DNA of 64,000 nucleotides from an uncultured Bacteroidales bacterium (GCA_902779085.1 CACYZY010000004.1:62001-126000), one strand, 5' to 3'; positions 52,139 through 62,330 are shown, counted from the first letter of the stretch. Program-made: numbers and translations. Notes: a model not told the origin generated them from the letters alone.

Positions 52139-53305
52139 TTATGCTTTAACTTGTTTGATAAACGACAACAGATAAATAACGCCTATGGCCATCACTATAA
52201 CAGCACCTCCCTGACCTACAGCATCGCTGGCAAAGCCCATAATCAATGGGAAGATGGTACCGCCAAACAGACCCATAATCATTAAACCGCTCACTTCGTT
52301 CTGCTTATCGGGCACAGAGAGCAAGGCTTGACTGAACACAATGGAGAAAATATTGGAGTTGCCATAGCCAACCAGAGCGATACCTGCATAGAGTGCCCAC
52401 TGAGACTGTCCGGCAAACAAGAGTGCCATACTCAACGCCATCATTACAACACTGATGATAAAGAAGGTGCGTGTCTTCAAGACGCGAAGGAAGAATGAAC
52501 CTGTCAAACATCCCAGTGTACGGAAGATGAAGTAGAGACTGGTAGCAAAGGCAGCTTCATTCAGTGTCATCCCCAAACGTTCCATCAAGATCTTTGGAGC
52601 AGTGGTGTTGGTGCCAACATCGATACCTACATGACACATAATACCGAAGAAAGAGAGTAATACAATAGGCTTACCCAACAGTTGCAAGCACTCTATAAAG
52701 GTAGAAGGCTTGCCTTCAATAGGTTCTTCGTCAATCTTTGTAACACCTAACGCTAACGTTGCAATAACGCCTACCACCAAGAAGATAGCAAACAGTACTC
52801 GCCAGTCGTATCCAAAATCAGGAATTACGTGGGTAGCTCCCCACATAGCCAAATAAGGTGCAATAAACGATGCGATGGCCTTGATAAACTGTCCGAAAGT
52901 CAAGGTCGATGCCAGGTTTTTGCCACCAATGATAGAAGACACCAGAGGGTTGAGCGAGGTCTGCATCAAAGCATTACCGATACCCAGCAAAGAGAATGCC
53001 ACCAGCATGATGCCAAAGCTCTTGCCAAACAAAGGTAACAGCAATGAGAACACAGTTACAATGAGTGATAGCATCACAGTCTTCTTGCGTCCAATCTTGT
53101 TCATCAGCATGCCAGTAGGCACTGAGAAAATCAGGAACCAGAAGAATACCAACGACGGGAATATATTGGCGACTGAGTCCGTCAGCTGCAAATCGTCTTT
53201 TACATAGTTTGAGGCAATGCCTACCAAATCGACAAAGCCCATAGCGAAGAAGCACAGCATTACTGGCACCAACTTCGCCATCTGAGATTGATTTTGATTA
53301 CTCAT
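52139..53305 (-). CDS. MFS sugar transporter
   Basis: A 388-residue, 12-TM major facilitator (TM1 LVPVMLCFFAMGFVDLVGIAS; the TM2-3 loop reads MLMNKIGRKKTVM). It resembles the FucP-like sugar/proton symporters, with an N-rich TM11 (YGNSNIFSIVFSQALLS). In this operon it most likely imports fructose released by the GH32 enzyme. It is 36 nt downstream of the GH32 gene and 2 nt before the kinase. Confidence 0.9.
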   Translation of the reverse strand: MSNQNQSQMAKLVPVMLCFFAMGFVDLVGIASNYVKDDLQLTDSVANIFPSLVFFWFLIFSVPTGMLMNKIGRKKTVMLSLIVTVFSLLLPLFGKSFGIMLVAFSLLGIGNALMQTSLNPLVSSIIGGKNLASTLTFGQFIKAIASFIAPYLAMWGATHVIPDFGYDWRVLFAIFLVVGVIATLALGVTKIDEEPIEGKPSTFIECLQLLGKPIVLLSFFGIMCHVGIDVGTNTTAPKILMERLGMTLNEAAFATSLYFIFRTLGCLTGSFFLRVLKTRTFFIISVVMMALSMALLFAGQSQWALYAGIALVGYGNSNIFSIVFSQALLSVPDKQNEVSGLMIMGLFGGTIFPLIMGFASDAVGQGGAVIVMAIGVIYLLSFIKQVKA

Positions 53306-53341
53306 ATAGTTAGTTTGTTAATATGTTAGCTTGAAGCAAAA

Positions 53342-55138
53342 TCAGAATTTGTAAACAGTGAAATTCTTCACACTTACGCTTCCACCTGTTGCACCGAATA
53401 CCACCTTGTTATAAGGCGTATGAGGGAACACTAAGTTAGTCATCACGAAGCGACCATCATTCACAAAGGCCTCCACACTACTACGGTCCACCAGGAAGCG
53501 CAACTGCAAATCACCACCATCCACCTGTGTTACAGTAGGTGTGATGAAGTCCTTACTAAATCCTGCAACACCACTCTTGTCGCGGATACAGGTCAGCTCA
53601 CGTTTCGCCATATCCAACTTATACTCTATCTCCTCGCCTTGTCCATTCATCAATCGGAAGCTGAGAGTACCTTGTTTCTTCTGACGTACCGTCATCAGCA
53701 CCTCATACGTGCCGACATTGTTATCCATCAGTTTTTCGATGACATACTCCTTGCCGACACTGAATGACTTGCTCATCACCTTACTTTTTCGCAAAGCCAA
53801 TAATTCTGGCGAAGGAGCCGATTGCATATATGTCTCGCCATCCTTCACGAAAAGTTGAAGATCACGAGGCACAGAGTTAGAACTGCGATATTGCATAGTA
53901 GGCACCTCGTTGGCATATTGCCAGTTGCTCATCCACGCCAACGCAATCACGCGGTTCTGTGGAGCATTGCTCCAAGTTACGGTAGCATAATGATCCTTGC
54001 CAAAATCCATCCACTTGGTAGCCTTAGGCGATTCGTTAACAAATTTATGACCGTCGAACGAGCCCACGAAATACTGGGTAGCACTGCCTCCAAACGGACC
54101 ACCAGGATTGATGTTTACTATCAGCACCCATTTCTTCTGGTTCGTACCAGCTACTGGCAACTCAAACAAATCGGGACACTCCCAAACACCGCCATGACTA
54201 CCCTGACCTTCGCCAAAGTTACTCTCGTAAGTCCAATCCTTCAAGTTGGGTGATGAATAGAAACGCACCTCCTGTCCTACTGCCAAAGTCAAAATCCACT
54301 TTTGTGTACTCTCATTCCACGATACCTTTGGATCACGGAAATCAACTACCTCACCCGTCAATACAGGATTGCCGGCATATTTCTTGAACGTACGGCCATT
54401 ATCAGTACTGTAGGCAATGCTCTGCATCTGCCGGGCACTCGCCTGAGTATAGAATGCCACGATGGCACCAGCACCAAAGCCTGAAGTATTGTTCTTATCC
54501 ACCACCGCAGAGCCACTGAAGATGGTACCCAATCCATCAGGAGAGATAGCCACAGGCATATGCTCCCACGAAACCAAGTCGCGACTGATAGCATGTCCCC
54601 AGTTCATGTTGCCCCAACGGGAACCATAAGGGTTATACTGGTAGAACAGATGATATTCCCCATCTTTATACACCATACCGTTAGGGTCGTTCATCCAACC
54701 CCACTGAGGTGCAAAGTGATAGACAGGACGCCACAATGTCTCCTTGTTGGAAGCATCATAGCTGTTGGCCAATGCCAAGTTGTTGCTGAAAACCGCCTCT
54801 TTTACTTTCGGACGGGCTCCTCCTCTCTCCTGAGGGTTCATGGCGAAGCGCAACACCACATGCTTGCCTGCATACTTAGACAATTCGTAAGGCACTGTAT
54901 AATCCACCTTATTGAGGGCTAGACGTACAGTGAACGTCTCTACCTGCACATTATCTACCATCACACTGATACTTACATCAGGTGCTGAATCTTCCACTGG
55001 CAGAATGAGATATTTCTGCGTGGGGTTAATGCGGACCATTCCGTGGCCATCACCCAAATCAACAATCTCAACATCACCAACTACAGCAAATGTTGCAAGG
55101 GCAAATAAGCCCATCAAACAAAACAACAGTCTTTTCAT
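53342..55138 (-). CDS. GH32 fructan hydrolase (levanase/inulinase type)
   Basis: A 598-residue exported enzyme. The signal peptide is MKRLLFCLMGLFALATFA. An N-terminal beta-sandwich (~25-125, DUF4980-like) precedes the five-bladed propeller with WMNDPNG (nucleophile Asp151), FRDPKV (stabiliser Asp) and ECPDLFEL (acid/base Glu), and a C-terminal GH32C sandwich. It hydrolyses fructans or sucrose in the periplasm or at the surface. The ATG overlaps the symporter stop (ATGA), so the two are coupled. Confidence 0.93.
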   Translation of the reverse strand: MKRLLFCLMGLFALATFAVVGDVEIVDLGDGHGMVRINPTQKYLILPVEDSAPDVSISVMVDNVQVETFTVRLALNKVDYTVPYELSKYAGKHVVLRFAMNPQERGGARPKVKEAVFSNNLALANSYDASNKETLWRPVYHFAPQWGWMNDPNGMVYKDGEYHLFYQYNPYGSRWGNMNWGHAISRDLVSWEHMPVAISPDGLGTIFSGSAVVDKNNTSGFGAGAIVAFYTQASARQMQSIAYSTDNGRTFKKYAGNPVLTGEVVDFRDPKVSWNESTQKWILTLAVGQEVRFYSSPNLKDWTYESNFGEGQGSHGGVWECPDLFELPVAGTNQKKWVLIVNINPGGPFGGSATQYFVGSFDGHKFVNESPKATKWMDFGKDHYATVTWSNAPQNRVIALAWMSNWQYANEVPTMQYRSSNSVPRDLQLFVKDGETYMQSAPSPELLALRKSKVMSKSFSVGKEYVIEKLMDNNVGTYEVLMTVRQKKQGTLSFRLMNGQGEEIEYKLDMAKRELTCIRDKSGVAGFSKDFITPTVTQVDGGDLQLRFLVDRSSVEAFVNDGRFVMTNLVFPHTPYNKVVFGATGGSVSVKNFTVYKF

Positions 55139-56298
55139 ATTTTCTTTTTCTTAAATTTGTCAATAATAAGGGCTATAGCTCCATCGCCTGTTACATTACA
55201 AGCCGTACCAAAACTATCCATAGCAATATACAGACCTATCATCAATGCCTGTGCCGCATCATCGAAGCCCAACATCGACTGCAACACACCTAAAGCAGCC
55301 ATAATAGCTCCACCTGGCACACCTGGAGCTGCCACCATCGTGATGCCCAACATGCAGATAAAGCCTGAAAACATACCAATGCTATAGGGCATTCCCTGCA
55401 TAATCATCAGTGCCAAAGCACAAGACACAATCTTCAACATACTACCCGACAAATGGATGGTGGCGCAAAGTGGAATCACAAAACCAGCTACTTCGTTGCT
55501 TACACCATTCTTCTTTGCCTGCTCCAGTGTTACAGGAATGGTAGCTGCAGACGACTGAGTACCCAATGCCGTAAAATAGGCTGGTAACATAGTCCAAAGC
55601 AACTTAAACGGATTGCGATGCACAATACTTCCCGTAACTACATAAAGCATCACCAACCAGAAGATATGCAGGGCAAAGATAATACCTATAATCTTGATGA
55701 ATACCACCAAGATGGAGAACACCTGTCCTGTGTGTGTCATATTCAGGAAGATACCGAAGATATACAACGGCAACAATGGCAGAATCACACTGCTAATTGT
55801 CTTGATGATAATCTGTTGGAAGTCGCGTGCCACATTCTTCAAGTAGTCCGTCTTCAATGAAGCGGCACCCAATCCCAGCACGAAAGCCAATACCAGTGAA
55901 GTCATCACATCCATCAGTGGAGGAATCTTCACACTGAAATAGGGTTCAACACCTTGCGCCTCTGAAATCTCCTCCAAAGGAATGCCTGATGTGATGAGCG
56001 ATGGAAAGAACGAAAGACCAGTGAAAAGCGAGAGGAAACCAGCCAACAAGGTGCATCCGTAGGCCAGAAACACTGTAATAAGCAACATTTTACCTGCCCC
56101 TTGCCCTATATCGGCAATGGCAATGGTAACCAATCCTACAATGATTAAAGGGATACAGAAGCCCAGGAACTGACTGAAGATAGAGTTGAATGTTTCAAAC
56201 ACCCTTACCAGTCCAAGCGGAAACACCTGACCGATAATGATGCCCAGCACAATAGCTATCAAAATGCGTGGCAACAATCCTATCTTGAACTTCTTCAT
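55135..56298 (-). CDS. Dicarboxylate/amino acid:cation symporter
   Basis: A 387-residue DAACS-family transporter. ISQFLGFCIPLIIVGLV and the re-entrant loop and TM8 motif MDSFGTACNVTGDGAIALI are recognisable; the last Asp-rich motif is NVTGDG. Relatives exchange glutamate, aspartate, serine or C4-dicarboxylates with Na or H. Its presence first in a fructan operon is unexpected and its substrate there is unclear. The promoter TAACTTTG is at 56322-56329 (minus). Confidence 0.88.
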   Translation of the reverse strand: MKKFKIGLLPRILIAIVLGIIIGQVFPLGLVRVFETFNSIFSQFLGFCIPLIIVGLVTIAIADIGQGAGKMLLITVFLAYGCTLLAGFLSLFTGLSFFPSLITSGIPLEEISEAQGVEPYFSVKIPPLMDVMTSLVLAFVLGLGAASLKTDYLKNVARDFQQIIIKTISSVILPLLPLYIFGIFLNMTHTGQVFSILVVFIKIIGIIFALHIFWLVMLYVVTGSIVHRNPFKLLWTMLPAYFTALGTQSSAATIPVTLEQAKKNGVSNEVAGFVIPLCATIHLSGSMLKIVSCALALMIMQGMPYSIGMFSGFICMLGITMVAAPGVPGGAIMAALGVLQSMLGFDDAAQALMIGLYIAMDSFGTACNVTGDGAIALIIDKFKKKKI

Positions 56299-56372
56299 GC
56301 TTTCATGGCTATTAACGAAGTCAAAGTTACGAATAAACGATAGAAAAGCAAAAGAAAAACAAAATATATTAT

Positions 56373-56407
56373 AAAAAAAGCCCCTCCTTTTTACAAGAGG
56401 GACTTTT
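56373..56407 (-). terminator. Intrinsic terminator of valS
   Basis: On the minus strand AAAAGTCCCTCTT pairs with AAGGAGGGGCTTTT (one bulge, one G-T), followed by T residues. Confidence 0.82.
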
Positions 56408-56421
56408 CATTTTGATTGGCT

Positions 56422-59124
56422 TTACCCTATCTGGGTTGATTTTTTTTTCAAAGCCGCAATACTTTCCTTGAGCGAAGCGATAATGCTCTCTGCATCATGC
56501 TGCTTCTTACGTTCCAAAGCCACCACAGCTTCCGGTGCGTTCGCCACAAAGCGTTCGTTATTCAGTTTAGCAAGCACACCCTTCAGGAAACCTTCCTTAG
56601 CCTTGAGTTCCTTCTCCATACGGGCAATCTCAGCCTCGGCATCAATCAGGTTGCCCAGAGGCACCGCATATTCTGTAGTACCTACCATGAAGCTTGAAGC
56701 GCCATCTGCTTTATTGTCAACTTTCTCAATGTTAGACAAATTACACATTTTGTTCAACAAAGAATTAAAGTCTGCTACAGGGTTCGTACCTACCACCTGC
56801 AAGGTCAGTTGCTCCTTCTGCGCAATGTTCTTCTGCACACGGATGGCACGCACACCACTGATAACTTCCTTCACAGCTTCCACCTGCTTCAACAGGTTCT
56901 CATCTACCTTGCCCACAGGTTGCATCGGGCTCACCATCAGGCTCTCGCCTTCCTTACGCTCGGTGATGTGTTGCCACAACTCCTCACTGATGAATGGCAT
57001 GAACGGATGCAGCAGATGCAACAAATTGTCGAAGAATTCGATGGTTTTCTCCATCACCTTACGAGGGATAGGTTGCAGATATGCAGGCTTGATCAACTCA
57101 AGGTACCAAGCCGAGAACTCATCCCAGAACAGCTTATATACAGCCATCAGGGCCTCACTCAGACGATACTTGCTGAACAGGTCGGCCACCTCTAAGGCTA
57201 CAGCGTTTTGCTTGCTCTCAAACCATTTCATTGCGATTTCTGATGCCTCTGGCACCTCGATATCAGCTACCTCCCAACCCTGAATCAGTCGGAAAGCATT
57301 CCATATCTTGTTGCAGAAGTTACGTCCTTGCTCGCAAAGCGCGTCGTCAAACAGGATATCGTTGCCGGCAGGAGCCGAAAGCATCATACCCATGCGCACA
57401 CCGTCAGCACCATATTTGTCAATCAGTTCCAATGGATCAGGCGAGTTACCAAGACTCTTCGACATCTTGCGTCCCAATTTGTCTCGAACGATACCCGTAA
57501 AGTACACATCCTTGAATGGATAAGTACCCATATACTCTTCGCCAGACATAATCATGCGGGCCACCCAGAAGAAGATGATATCAGGAGCTGTCACCAATAC
57601 ACTGGTAGGATAATAATATTTGATTTCCTCATTGCCCGGATTGTTGATGCCTTTGAACAATGAAATAGGCCACAACCAAGAGCTGAACCAAGTATCAAGG
57701 GCATCTTCATCCTGACGCAAATCACTCAACTGCAAATTATTGTCGCCAGTTTTCTCACGTGCCAGTTTAAGTGCATCTTCTGGAGTCTCTGCCACCACAA
57801 AATCATCATTGGTGTCGTAGTAGTAAGCAGGAATGCGGTGTCCCCACCACAACTGGCGACTGATACACCAGTCCTGGATATTCTCCAACCAGTTCTTGTA
57901 AGTATTCACATATTTCTGTGGATAGAAGTGCATCTCACCCTCCATCACAGGCTTCAGTGCTATCTCGGCAAAATGCTCCATCTTGAGGAACCACTGCAAA
58001 GAGAGACGTGGCTCGATAGCGGTGTCTGGGTTACGCTCTGAGTAACCTACCTTGTTGGTATAGTCCTCCACCTTCTCCATCAGACCAGCTTCCTGCAAGT
58101 CCTTGGCTATCACCTTACGGCAATCAAAGCGGTCCATGCCCACATACAGAGGGCTCTGCTCAGAAATGGTACCGTCAGGATTGAAAATATCGATGGTTTC
58201 GAGGTTATGTGTCTTGCCCAGCATATAGTCATTCGTATCGTGAGCAGGAGTCACCTTCAAGCAACCCGTACCGAACTCGATATCCACATAGCGGTCCTCA
58301 ATCACAGGAATCACCCTGTTCACCAATGGCACAATCACCTTCTTGCCCTTCAGCCACTGTGTTTTCGGGTCTTTAGGGTTCACACACATCGCCGTATCAC
58401 CCATGATGGTCTCAGGACGTGTAGTAGCTACAACTGCATAATAGCCTTTGGCATCCTTGTGAATCACATTTCCCTCGCCACTCTCGTCAATAGTATCTTG
58501 GTATTCAGGAGCCACATAGTATTTCAGATAGAACAGATGGCTCTGCTCCTCCTTGTAGATTACCTCTTCGGTAGAGAGAGCCGTCAGTGCCTTGGGGTCC
58601 CAGTTCACCATACGCAGACCACGATAGATGTAGCCCTTGTTATACAGGTCAACAAACACCTTGATCACACTCTTACTACGCTCCTCGTCCATTGTGAAGG
58701 CCGTACGGTCCCAATCGCATGATGCGCCCAACTTCCTCAGTTGCTGCAATATAATGCCACCGTGCTCATGTGTCCACGCCCAGGCATGCTCCAGGAACTG
58801 CTCACGTGTCAAGTCGCGTTTCTTGATACCCTCGCCTGCCAGTTTCTTCACCACCTTAGCCTCAGTAGCAATAGAAGCGTGGTCGGTACCAGGCACCCAA
58901 AGGGCGTTTTTGCCCTCCATGCGGGCACGACGCACCAGAATATCCTGTATGGTATTGTTCAGCATATGTCCCATGTGCAACACACCCGTGACATTAGGTG
59001 GTGGAATCACGATGGTATAGGGTTGCCTTCCATCAGGTTTCGAACTAAAAAGCTTATGGTCAGTCCAATACTGATACCATTTCCCCTCCACTTCTGCGGG
59101 ACTGTACTTACTTGCTAACTCCAT
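56422..59124 (-). CDS. valS: Valyl-tRNA synthetase
   Basis: A 900-residue class I synthetase. The HIGH signature is HMGH in [14 protein letters not shown] and the KMSKS loop is [14 protein letters not shown]. The editing domain ([12 protein letters not shown]) and anticodon-binding domain are present, and the C-terminal coiled-coil arm ([24 protein letters not shown]) is typical of ValRS. It charges tRNA(Val). It is a single-gene unit with a TATCTTTG element at 59166-59173 (minus), preceded by TTG at 19-nt spacing. Confidence 0.98.
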   Translation of the reverse strand: MELASKYSPAEVEGKWYQYWTDHKLFSSKPDGRQPYTIVIPPPNVTGVLHMGHMLNNTIQDILVRRARMEGKNALWVPGTDHASIATEAKVVKKLAGEGIKKRDLTREQFLEHAWAWTHEHGGIILQQLRKLGASCDWDRTAFTMDEERSKSVIKVFVDLYNKGYIYRGLRMVNWDPKALTALSTEEVIYKEEQSHLFYLKYYVAPEYQDTIDESGEGNVIHKDAKGYYAVVATTRPETIMGDTAMCVNPKDPKTQWLKGKKVIVPLVNRVIPVIEDRYVDIEFGTGCLKVTPAHDTNDYMLGKTHNLETIDIFNPDGTISEQSPLYVGMDRFDCRKVIAKDLQEAGLMEKVEDYTNKVGYSERNPDTAIEPRLSLQWFLKMEHFAEIALKPVMEGEMHFYPQKYVNTYKNWLENIQDWCISRQLWWGHRIPAYYYDTNDDFVVAETPEDALKLAREKTGDNNLQLSDLRQDEDALDTWFSSWLWPISLFKGINNPGNEEIKYYYPTSVLVTAPDIIFFWVARMIMSGEEYMGTYPFKDVYFTGIVRDKLGRKMSKSLGNSPDPLELIDKYGADGVRMGMMLSAPAGNDILFDDALCEQGRNFCNKIWNAFRLIQGWEVADIEVPEASEIAMKWFESKQNAVALEVADLFSKYRLSEALMAVYKLFWDEFSAWYLELIKPAYLQPIPRKVMEKTIEFFDNLLHLLHPFMPFISEELWQHITERKEGESLMVSPMQPVGKVDENLLKQVEAVKEVISGVRAIRVQKNIAQKEQLTLQVVGTNPVADFNSLLNKMCNLSNIEKVDNKADGASSFMVGTTEYAVPLGNLIDAEAEIARMEKELKAKEGFLKGVLAKLNNERFVANAPEAVVALERKKQHDAESIIASLKESIAALKKKSTQIG

Positions 59125-59165
59125 TTTATCTTATTTTCTTTACGTTTTTTCAATAATTTAGGGTG

Positions 59166-59173
59166 CAAAGATA
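59166..59173 (-). promoter_or_regulatory. -7 element TATCTTTG for valS
   Basis: TATCTTTG on the minus strand, with TTG 19 nt upstream (59193-59195, minus), 41 nt before the valS ATG. Confidence 0.65.
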
Positions 59174-59368
59174 ATGGTTTTTAAGGGGACAACAAAATAA
59201 GTTACTTATTTTTTGTACATTTAGTTAGAACAATAAGATGATGACACTGACATACATTTGATATGAAAGGCATTAAATTGTAAAAATTTGTTAACCACTA
59301 TGCTTTTTTCTGCTTAAAAAAGCCTAATTCTGCACATTTATAGGATACGCAAAAAAGGCTTTTTTTGT

Positions 59369-59376
59369 TATTTTTG
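59369..59376 (+). promoter_or_regulatory. -7 element TATTTTTG for the small coiled-coil gene
   Basis: TATTTTTG, 45 nt upstream of 59422. A hairpin-like pair of AAAAAGCC and GGCTTTTT lies just upstream (about 59317-59363). Confidence 0.5.
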
Positions 59377-59421
59377 TTCAAGGAAAAACAACAAATAGTA
59401 TCATTTTAAAGGTTAATTATC

Positions 59422-59730
59422 ATGTCAAAAACAGTAGATTTATTAGTAGAGAAAAGTCGTGACCTGTCAAAAGGTCTGCGTAAGCACCTCAACGAGGGAG
59501 GTAATGGCGTTACCCTCACTGAGATTGATGAATTAGAGAAGACTCTTGACGCTCTGGTGAAAGCCAGTGAAGAGTGTGAGCTCATCCGCGCCGAACTGGC
59601 TCCTAAGGTACAACACACCAACGAACTGATGGCTCAGGTAAAAGCCGTTTATGCCGAGAAGAAAAAGATGCTCAAGTTACGCTATCCACAGACACAGTGG
59701 CCCGACTATGGGGTACCCGACAAAAGATAA
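59422..59730 (+). CDS. Small cytosolic coiled-coil protein of unknown function
   Basis: A 102-residue, charged, helical protein (VEKSRDLSKGLRKHL; ELEKTLDALVKASEECELIRAELAPK). No signal peptide or catalytic motif is visible. It carries its own -7 element. The predicted helices suggest a structural or DNA/protein-binding role. I do not recognise the family. Confidence 0.78.
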   Translation: MSKTVDLLVEKSRDLSKGLRKHLNEGGNGVTLTEIDELEKTLDALVKASEECELIRAELAPKVQHTNELMAQVKAVYAEKKKMLKLRYPQTQWPDYGVPDKR

Positions 59731-59759
59731 TCCCTAGCCTCACATTTTTATGGCTTCAT

Positions 59760-59791
59760 AGGTATGTTTTGAAAAAATATACATACCTTTG
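59760..59791 (+). promoter_or_regulatory. SGNH-gene promoter with overlapping inverted repeat
   Basis: TACCTTTG (59784-59791) is overlapped by the right half of an 8-bp inverted repeat AGGTATGT-n13-ACATACCT (59760-59767 and 59781-59788), a candidate operator. Confidence 0.5.
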
Positions 59792-59801
59792 TAGCACAAC
59801 C

Positions 59802-59848
59802 ACCCGCCAAAGCCTCCTGACAATGCTCACATCGGCGGGTAGTTTTTT
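59802..59848 (+). terminator. Attenuator-like hairpin in the SGNH-gene leader
   Basis: ACCCGCC (59802-59808) pairs with GGCGGGT (59834-59840), followed two bases later by TTTTTT (59843-59848). It lies between the -7 element and the ATG at 59871, so transcripts initiated at this promoter would meet a terminator-like structure before the gene. Confidence 0.6.
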
Positions 59849-59870
59849 ATTATCATAACAATCAGAGAAC

Positions 59871-60998
59871 ATGAACAACAAGACCAAAGCCATATTATGC
59901 AGCTTTCTGCTCTGCTTCGCCATCGGACTGAAGGCACAGGCTCCTGTGCAACATCCCTGGCAAAGTGCTAAAGTAGGTTTCTTAGGCGACTCCATCTGGG
60001 ATCCCAATGCTTATACTGATATGAAGAAAACATGGAGTTTTCTCAGTGAGTGGCTGGGCATCACGCCCTATGTCTATGCGGTGAGTGGCAACGAGTGGAC
60101 ACATATCCGTCATCAGGCCGAACAACTGAAGGTTCAGCATGGCGACGATGTTGATGCCATCGTCGTCTTTGTGGGCACCAACGACTTCCTGGCTGGTGTA
60201 CCCATCGGTGAGTGGTGGACAGAGAAGCGTGAGGAGGTGATGCAAGCGGTGGGGCACCCCAAGGCGCCTGTAAACCGTGTGAGACGGACAATGGTAATGA
60301 GTGACGACACATACAAAGGTCGCATCAATCAGGCCGTGAGCCTGTTGAAGCAATTCTACCCCACCAAGCAGATTGTCTTACTGACACCCCTGCATCGTGG
60401 CCTCGCCAACTTTGGCGACCGCAATCTGCAACCAGACGAGAGTTACCAGAACAGTGCGGGCGAATATATTGACGCCTATATCCAGGCATCCAAAGAGGCA
60501 GCTGACGTGTGGGGCATCCCTGTCATCGACCTCAGTGCCCTCTCGGGCCTGAACCCTATGGTAGAGGAGCAAGTGCCCTACTTCATCAATGCCGATACCG
60601 ACCGCCTGCATCCCAACACCACTGGGCACGAACGAATGGCGGCAACGCTCTATTACCAGCTGATGACCCTCCCAGTATACTTTGACATCGGCAACAAGCA
60701 GGCACCCATAGCCACAAGAAAGTTCCAAGATGTGCAAGAACACTCGCCTGATGTGTTTCTGGTGATGTACGACGAGAAAGTAGGCAAGGAACCATTGCTG
60801 AAAGCCATACAGGAATATGGTGCCGAGATCAAGTACGACTACAACACCATCAACGGTATGGCGTTGAAGAAACCAGCCAACAAGTCCCTCGAGGAGACCA
60901 TGCAATATTTCAGGAGCGTCAAGGGAGTGACAACGGTGGAATACGACCACATCACCCGTCTTACCGACCCTGTGAGACCTAAACCGAGAATAAGATAA
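59871..60998 (+). CDS. SGNH/GDSL hydrolase with C-terminal I9-like domain
   Basis: A 375-residue exported protein (signal peptide FAIGLKAQ). GFLGDSIWDP gives Ser41 of block I, VVFVGTNDFLAG is block III and DRLHPNTTGHERM supplies the block V Asp-His. The last ~80 residues (VFLVMYDEKVGKEPLLKAIQ then VKGVTTVEYDHI) look like a peptidase-inhibitor I9 or ferredoxin-like domain, unusual behind an SGNH domain. It probably removes acyl groups from glycans; substrate unknown. The stop overlaps the murQ start by 1 nt. Confidence 0.83.
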   Translation: MNNKTKAILCSFLLCFAIGLKAQAPVQHPWQSAKVGFLGDSIWDPNAYTDMKKTWSFLSEWLGITPYVYAVSGNEWTHIRHQAEQLKVQHGDDVDAIVVFVGTNDFLAGVPIGEWWTEKREEVMQAVGHPKAPVNRVRRTMVMSDDTYKGRINQAVSLLKQFYPTKQIVLLTPLHRGLANFGDRNLQPDESYQNSAGEYIDAYIQASKEAADVWGIPVIDLSALSGLNPMVEEQVPYFINADTDRLHPNTTGHERMAATLYYQLMTLPVYFDIGNKQAPIATRKFQDVQEHSPDVFLVMYDEKVGKEPLLKAIQEYGAEIKYDYNTINGMALKKPANKSLEETMQYFRSVKGVTTVEYDHITRLTDPVRPKPRIR

Positions 60999-61816
60999 TG
61001 GACAAAGAGAATGACATAAAAGAACAGGGACTCATCACCGAGCAACCCTCACACTTCGACCACCTGGAACAGATGTCGGCACTCGAGCTCTTGCAGCATA
61101 TCAACGAGGAAGACAGGAACGTGGCGATGGTGGTAAGTCAGGCCATCCCACAGATTGAGGCTTTGGTATCAGCCATTGAGCCCAAGATGCGACAAGGAGG
61201 ACGCCTGTTCTATATCGGAGCAGGCACCAGTGGACGCTTGGGTGTGCTCGATGCCAGTGAGTTGCCACCCACTTTCGGTGTGCCCGAGACATGGGTGATG
61301 GGCATCATAGCAGGTGGCGACCAAGCTTTGCGACATGCCGTAGAGCGAGCAGAGGACATCTCCGAGCAAGGGTGGAAAGACCTGCAAGCGCACCACCCCA
61401 CCCAGGACGACTCAGTGATTGGCATAGCTGCCTCGGGCACTACGCCCTACGTGGTGGGCACCATCCGTCAGGCTCGCAAGAACGGACTGCTGACGGGTTG
61501 CATCACCAGCAATCCCGACACCCCATTGGCACACGAGGCCGAATATCCCATTGAGACCATCGTAGGCCCCGAGTTCGTCACAGGCTCAAGCCGCATGAAG
61601 AGCGGTACGGCACAGAAGATGGTGCTCAACATGATATCCACCACCCTGATGATCCGACTCGGTCGTGTGCAGGGTAACCGCATGGTGAACATGCAACTCA
61701 CCAACGACAAGCTCATCAACCGAGGCACCAGGATGCTGCAAGAGTCGTTGGGACTGAGCTACGAGGAAGCGCACAAGCGCCTGTTGGAAGCAGGTAGCGT
61801 GAGCCGTTGCCTATAG
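60998..61816 (+). CDS. murQ: N-acetylmuramic acid 6-phosphate etherase
   Basis: A 272-residue SIS-domain protein. FYIGAGTSGRLGVLDASE and FVTGSSRMKSGTAQKMVLNM are diagnostic of MurQ, which cleaves the lactyl ether of MurNAc-6-phosphate during peptidoglycan recycling. The length is a little short of the ~300-residue norm. It is coupled by a 1-nt overlap to the SGNH hydrolase gene, suggesting that hydrolase acts on cell-wall sugars. Confidence 0.95.
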   Translation: MDKENDIKEQGLITEQPSHFDHLEQMSALELLQHINEEDRNVAMVVSQAIPQIEALVSAIEPKMRQGGRLFYIGAGTSGRLGVLDASELPPTFGVPETWVMGIIAGGDQALRHAVERAEDISEQGWKDLQAHHPTQDDSVIGIAASGTTPYVVGTIRQARKNGLLTGCITSNPDTPLAHEAEYPIETIVGPEFVTGSSRMKSGTAQKMVLNMISTTLMIRLGRVQGNRMVNMQLTNDKLINRGTRMLQESLGLSYEEAHKRLLEAGSVSRCL

Positions 61817-61853
61817 TAACTGTAACATATAATCAACACATAAAATCAACATT

Positions 61854-62324
61854 ATGAACAAGAAATTATTACTGACAATCGCGTTCTTAGCCACCATTTC
61901 TCTCTCTTTTACATCATGTAAGACATCAGAGGAGGCAGTAATTAGCAGACTTGAAAATCTGTCTGAACGCGTAGACAAACACGGGGCCGACTTCGACTCT
62001 GATGATTGGAGCAAAGCCTTTAGTGATCTTGAGAAGATTCACAAAGACATGAAAGACTGTGACTTTACCAGTGAACAACTCAAGCAAGTGGTGCGGGCCG
62101 ACGGCAAACTTGCTGCTACTATTGCCAAGAAGGGTGCCAAAGTATTGAGCAAAGAAGGTGCAGGCCTCATAAAAGAGTTAAGTTCCATTGCCAAAGAGTT
62201 CCAGGAAGGCTTTATGGATATCTTCAATGAAGAAAATATGAAAGAAGTTGAAGACGAGCTCGAGGGTGTATTGAAGGACATCGAAAACGAATGGGAGAAA
62301 GAAGACAAGAAAGAAACTGAATAA
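61854..62324 (+). CDS. Lipoprotein of unknown function
   Basis: A 156-residue protein with lipobox SFTSC (Cys22). The mature part is helical and charged (VISRLENLSERVDKHG; LIKELSSIAKEFQEGFMDIF; DELEGVLKDIENEWEKEDKKE), with an acidic tail. No recognised domain. Two hairpins (62331-62356 and 62375-62402) follow and probably end the transcript. Confidence 0.8.
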   Translation: MNKKLLLTIAFLATISLSFTSCKTSEEAVISRLENLSERVDKHGADFDSDDWSKAFSDLEKIHKDMKDCDFTSEQLKQVVRADGKLAATIAKKGAKVLSKEGAGLIKELSSIAKEFQEGFMDIFNEENMKEVEDELEGVLKDIENEWEKEDKKETE

Positions 62325-62330
62325 TGCAAC

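Noticed and set aside
56468-57283. 271-codon plus-strand frame antisense to valS
   Set aside because: It lies entirely opposite the conserved valS coding region, has no promoter or recognisable domain, and is Ser/Leu-rich as expected of an antisense frame.
60061-61728. Overlapping minus-strand and alternative plus-strand frames in the SGNH-murQ region
   Set aside because: GC-richer coding DNA leaves many open frames. None has a start context or family match, and all conflict with two clear genes.
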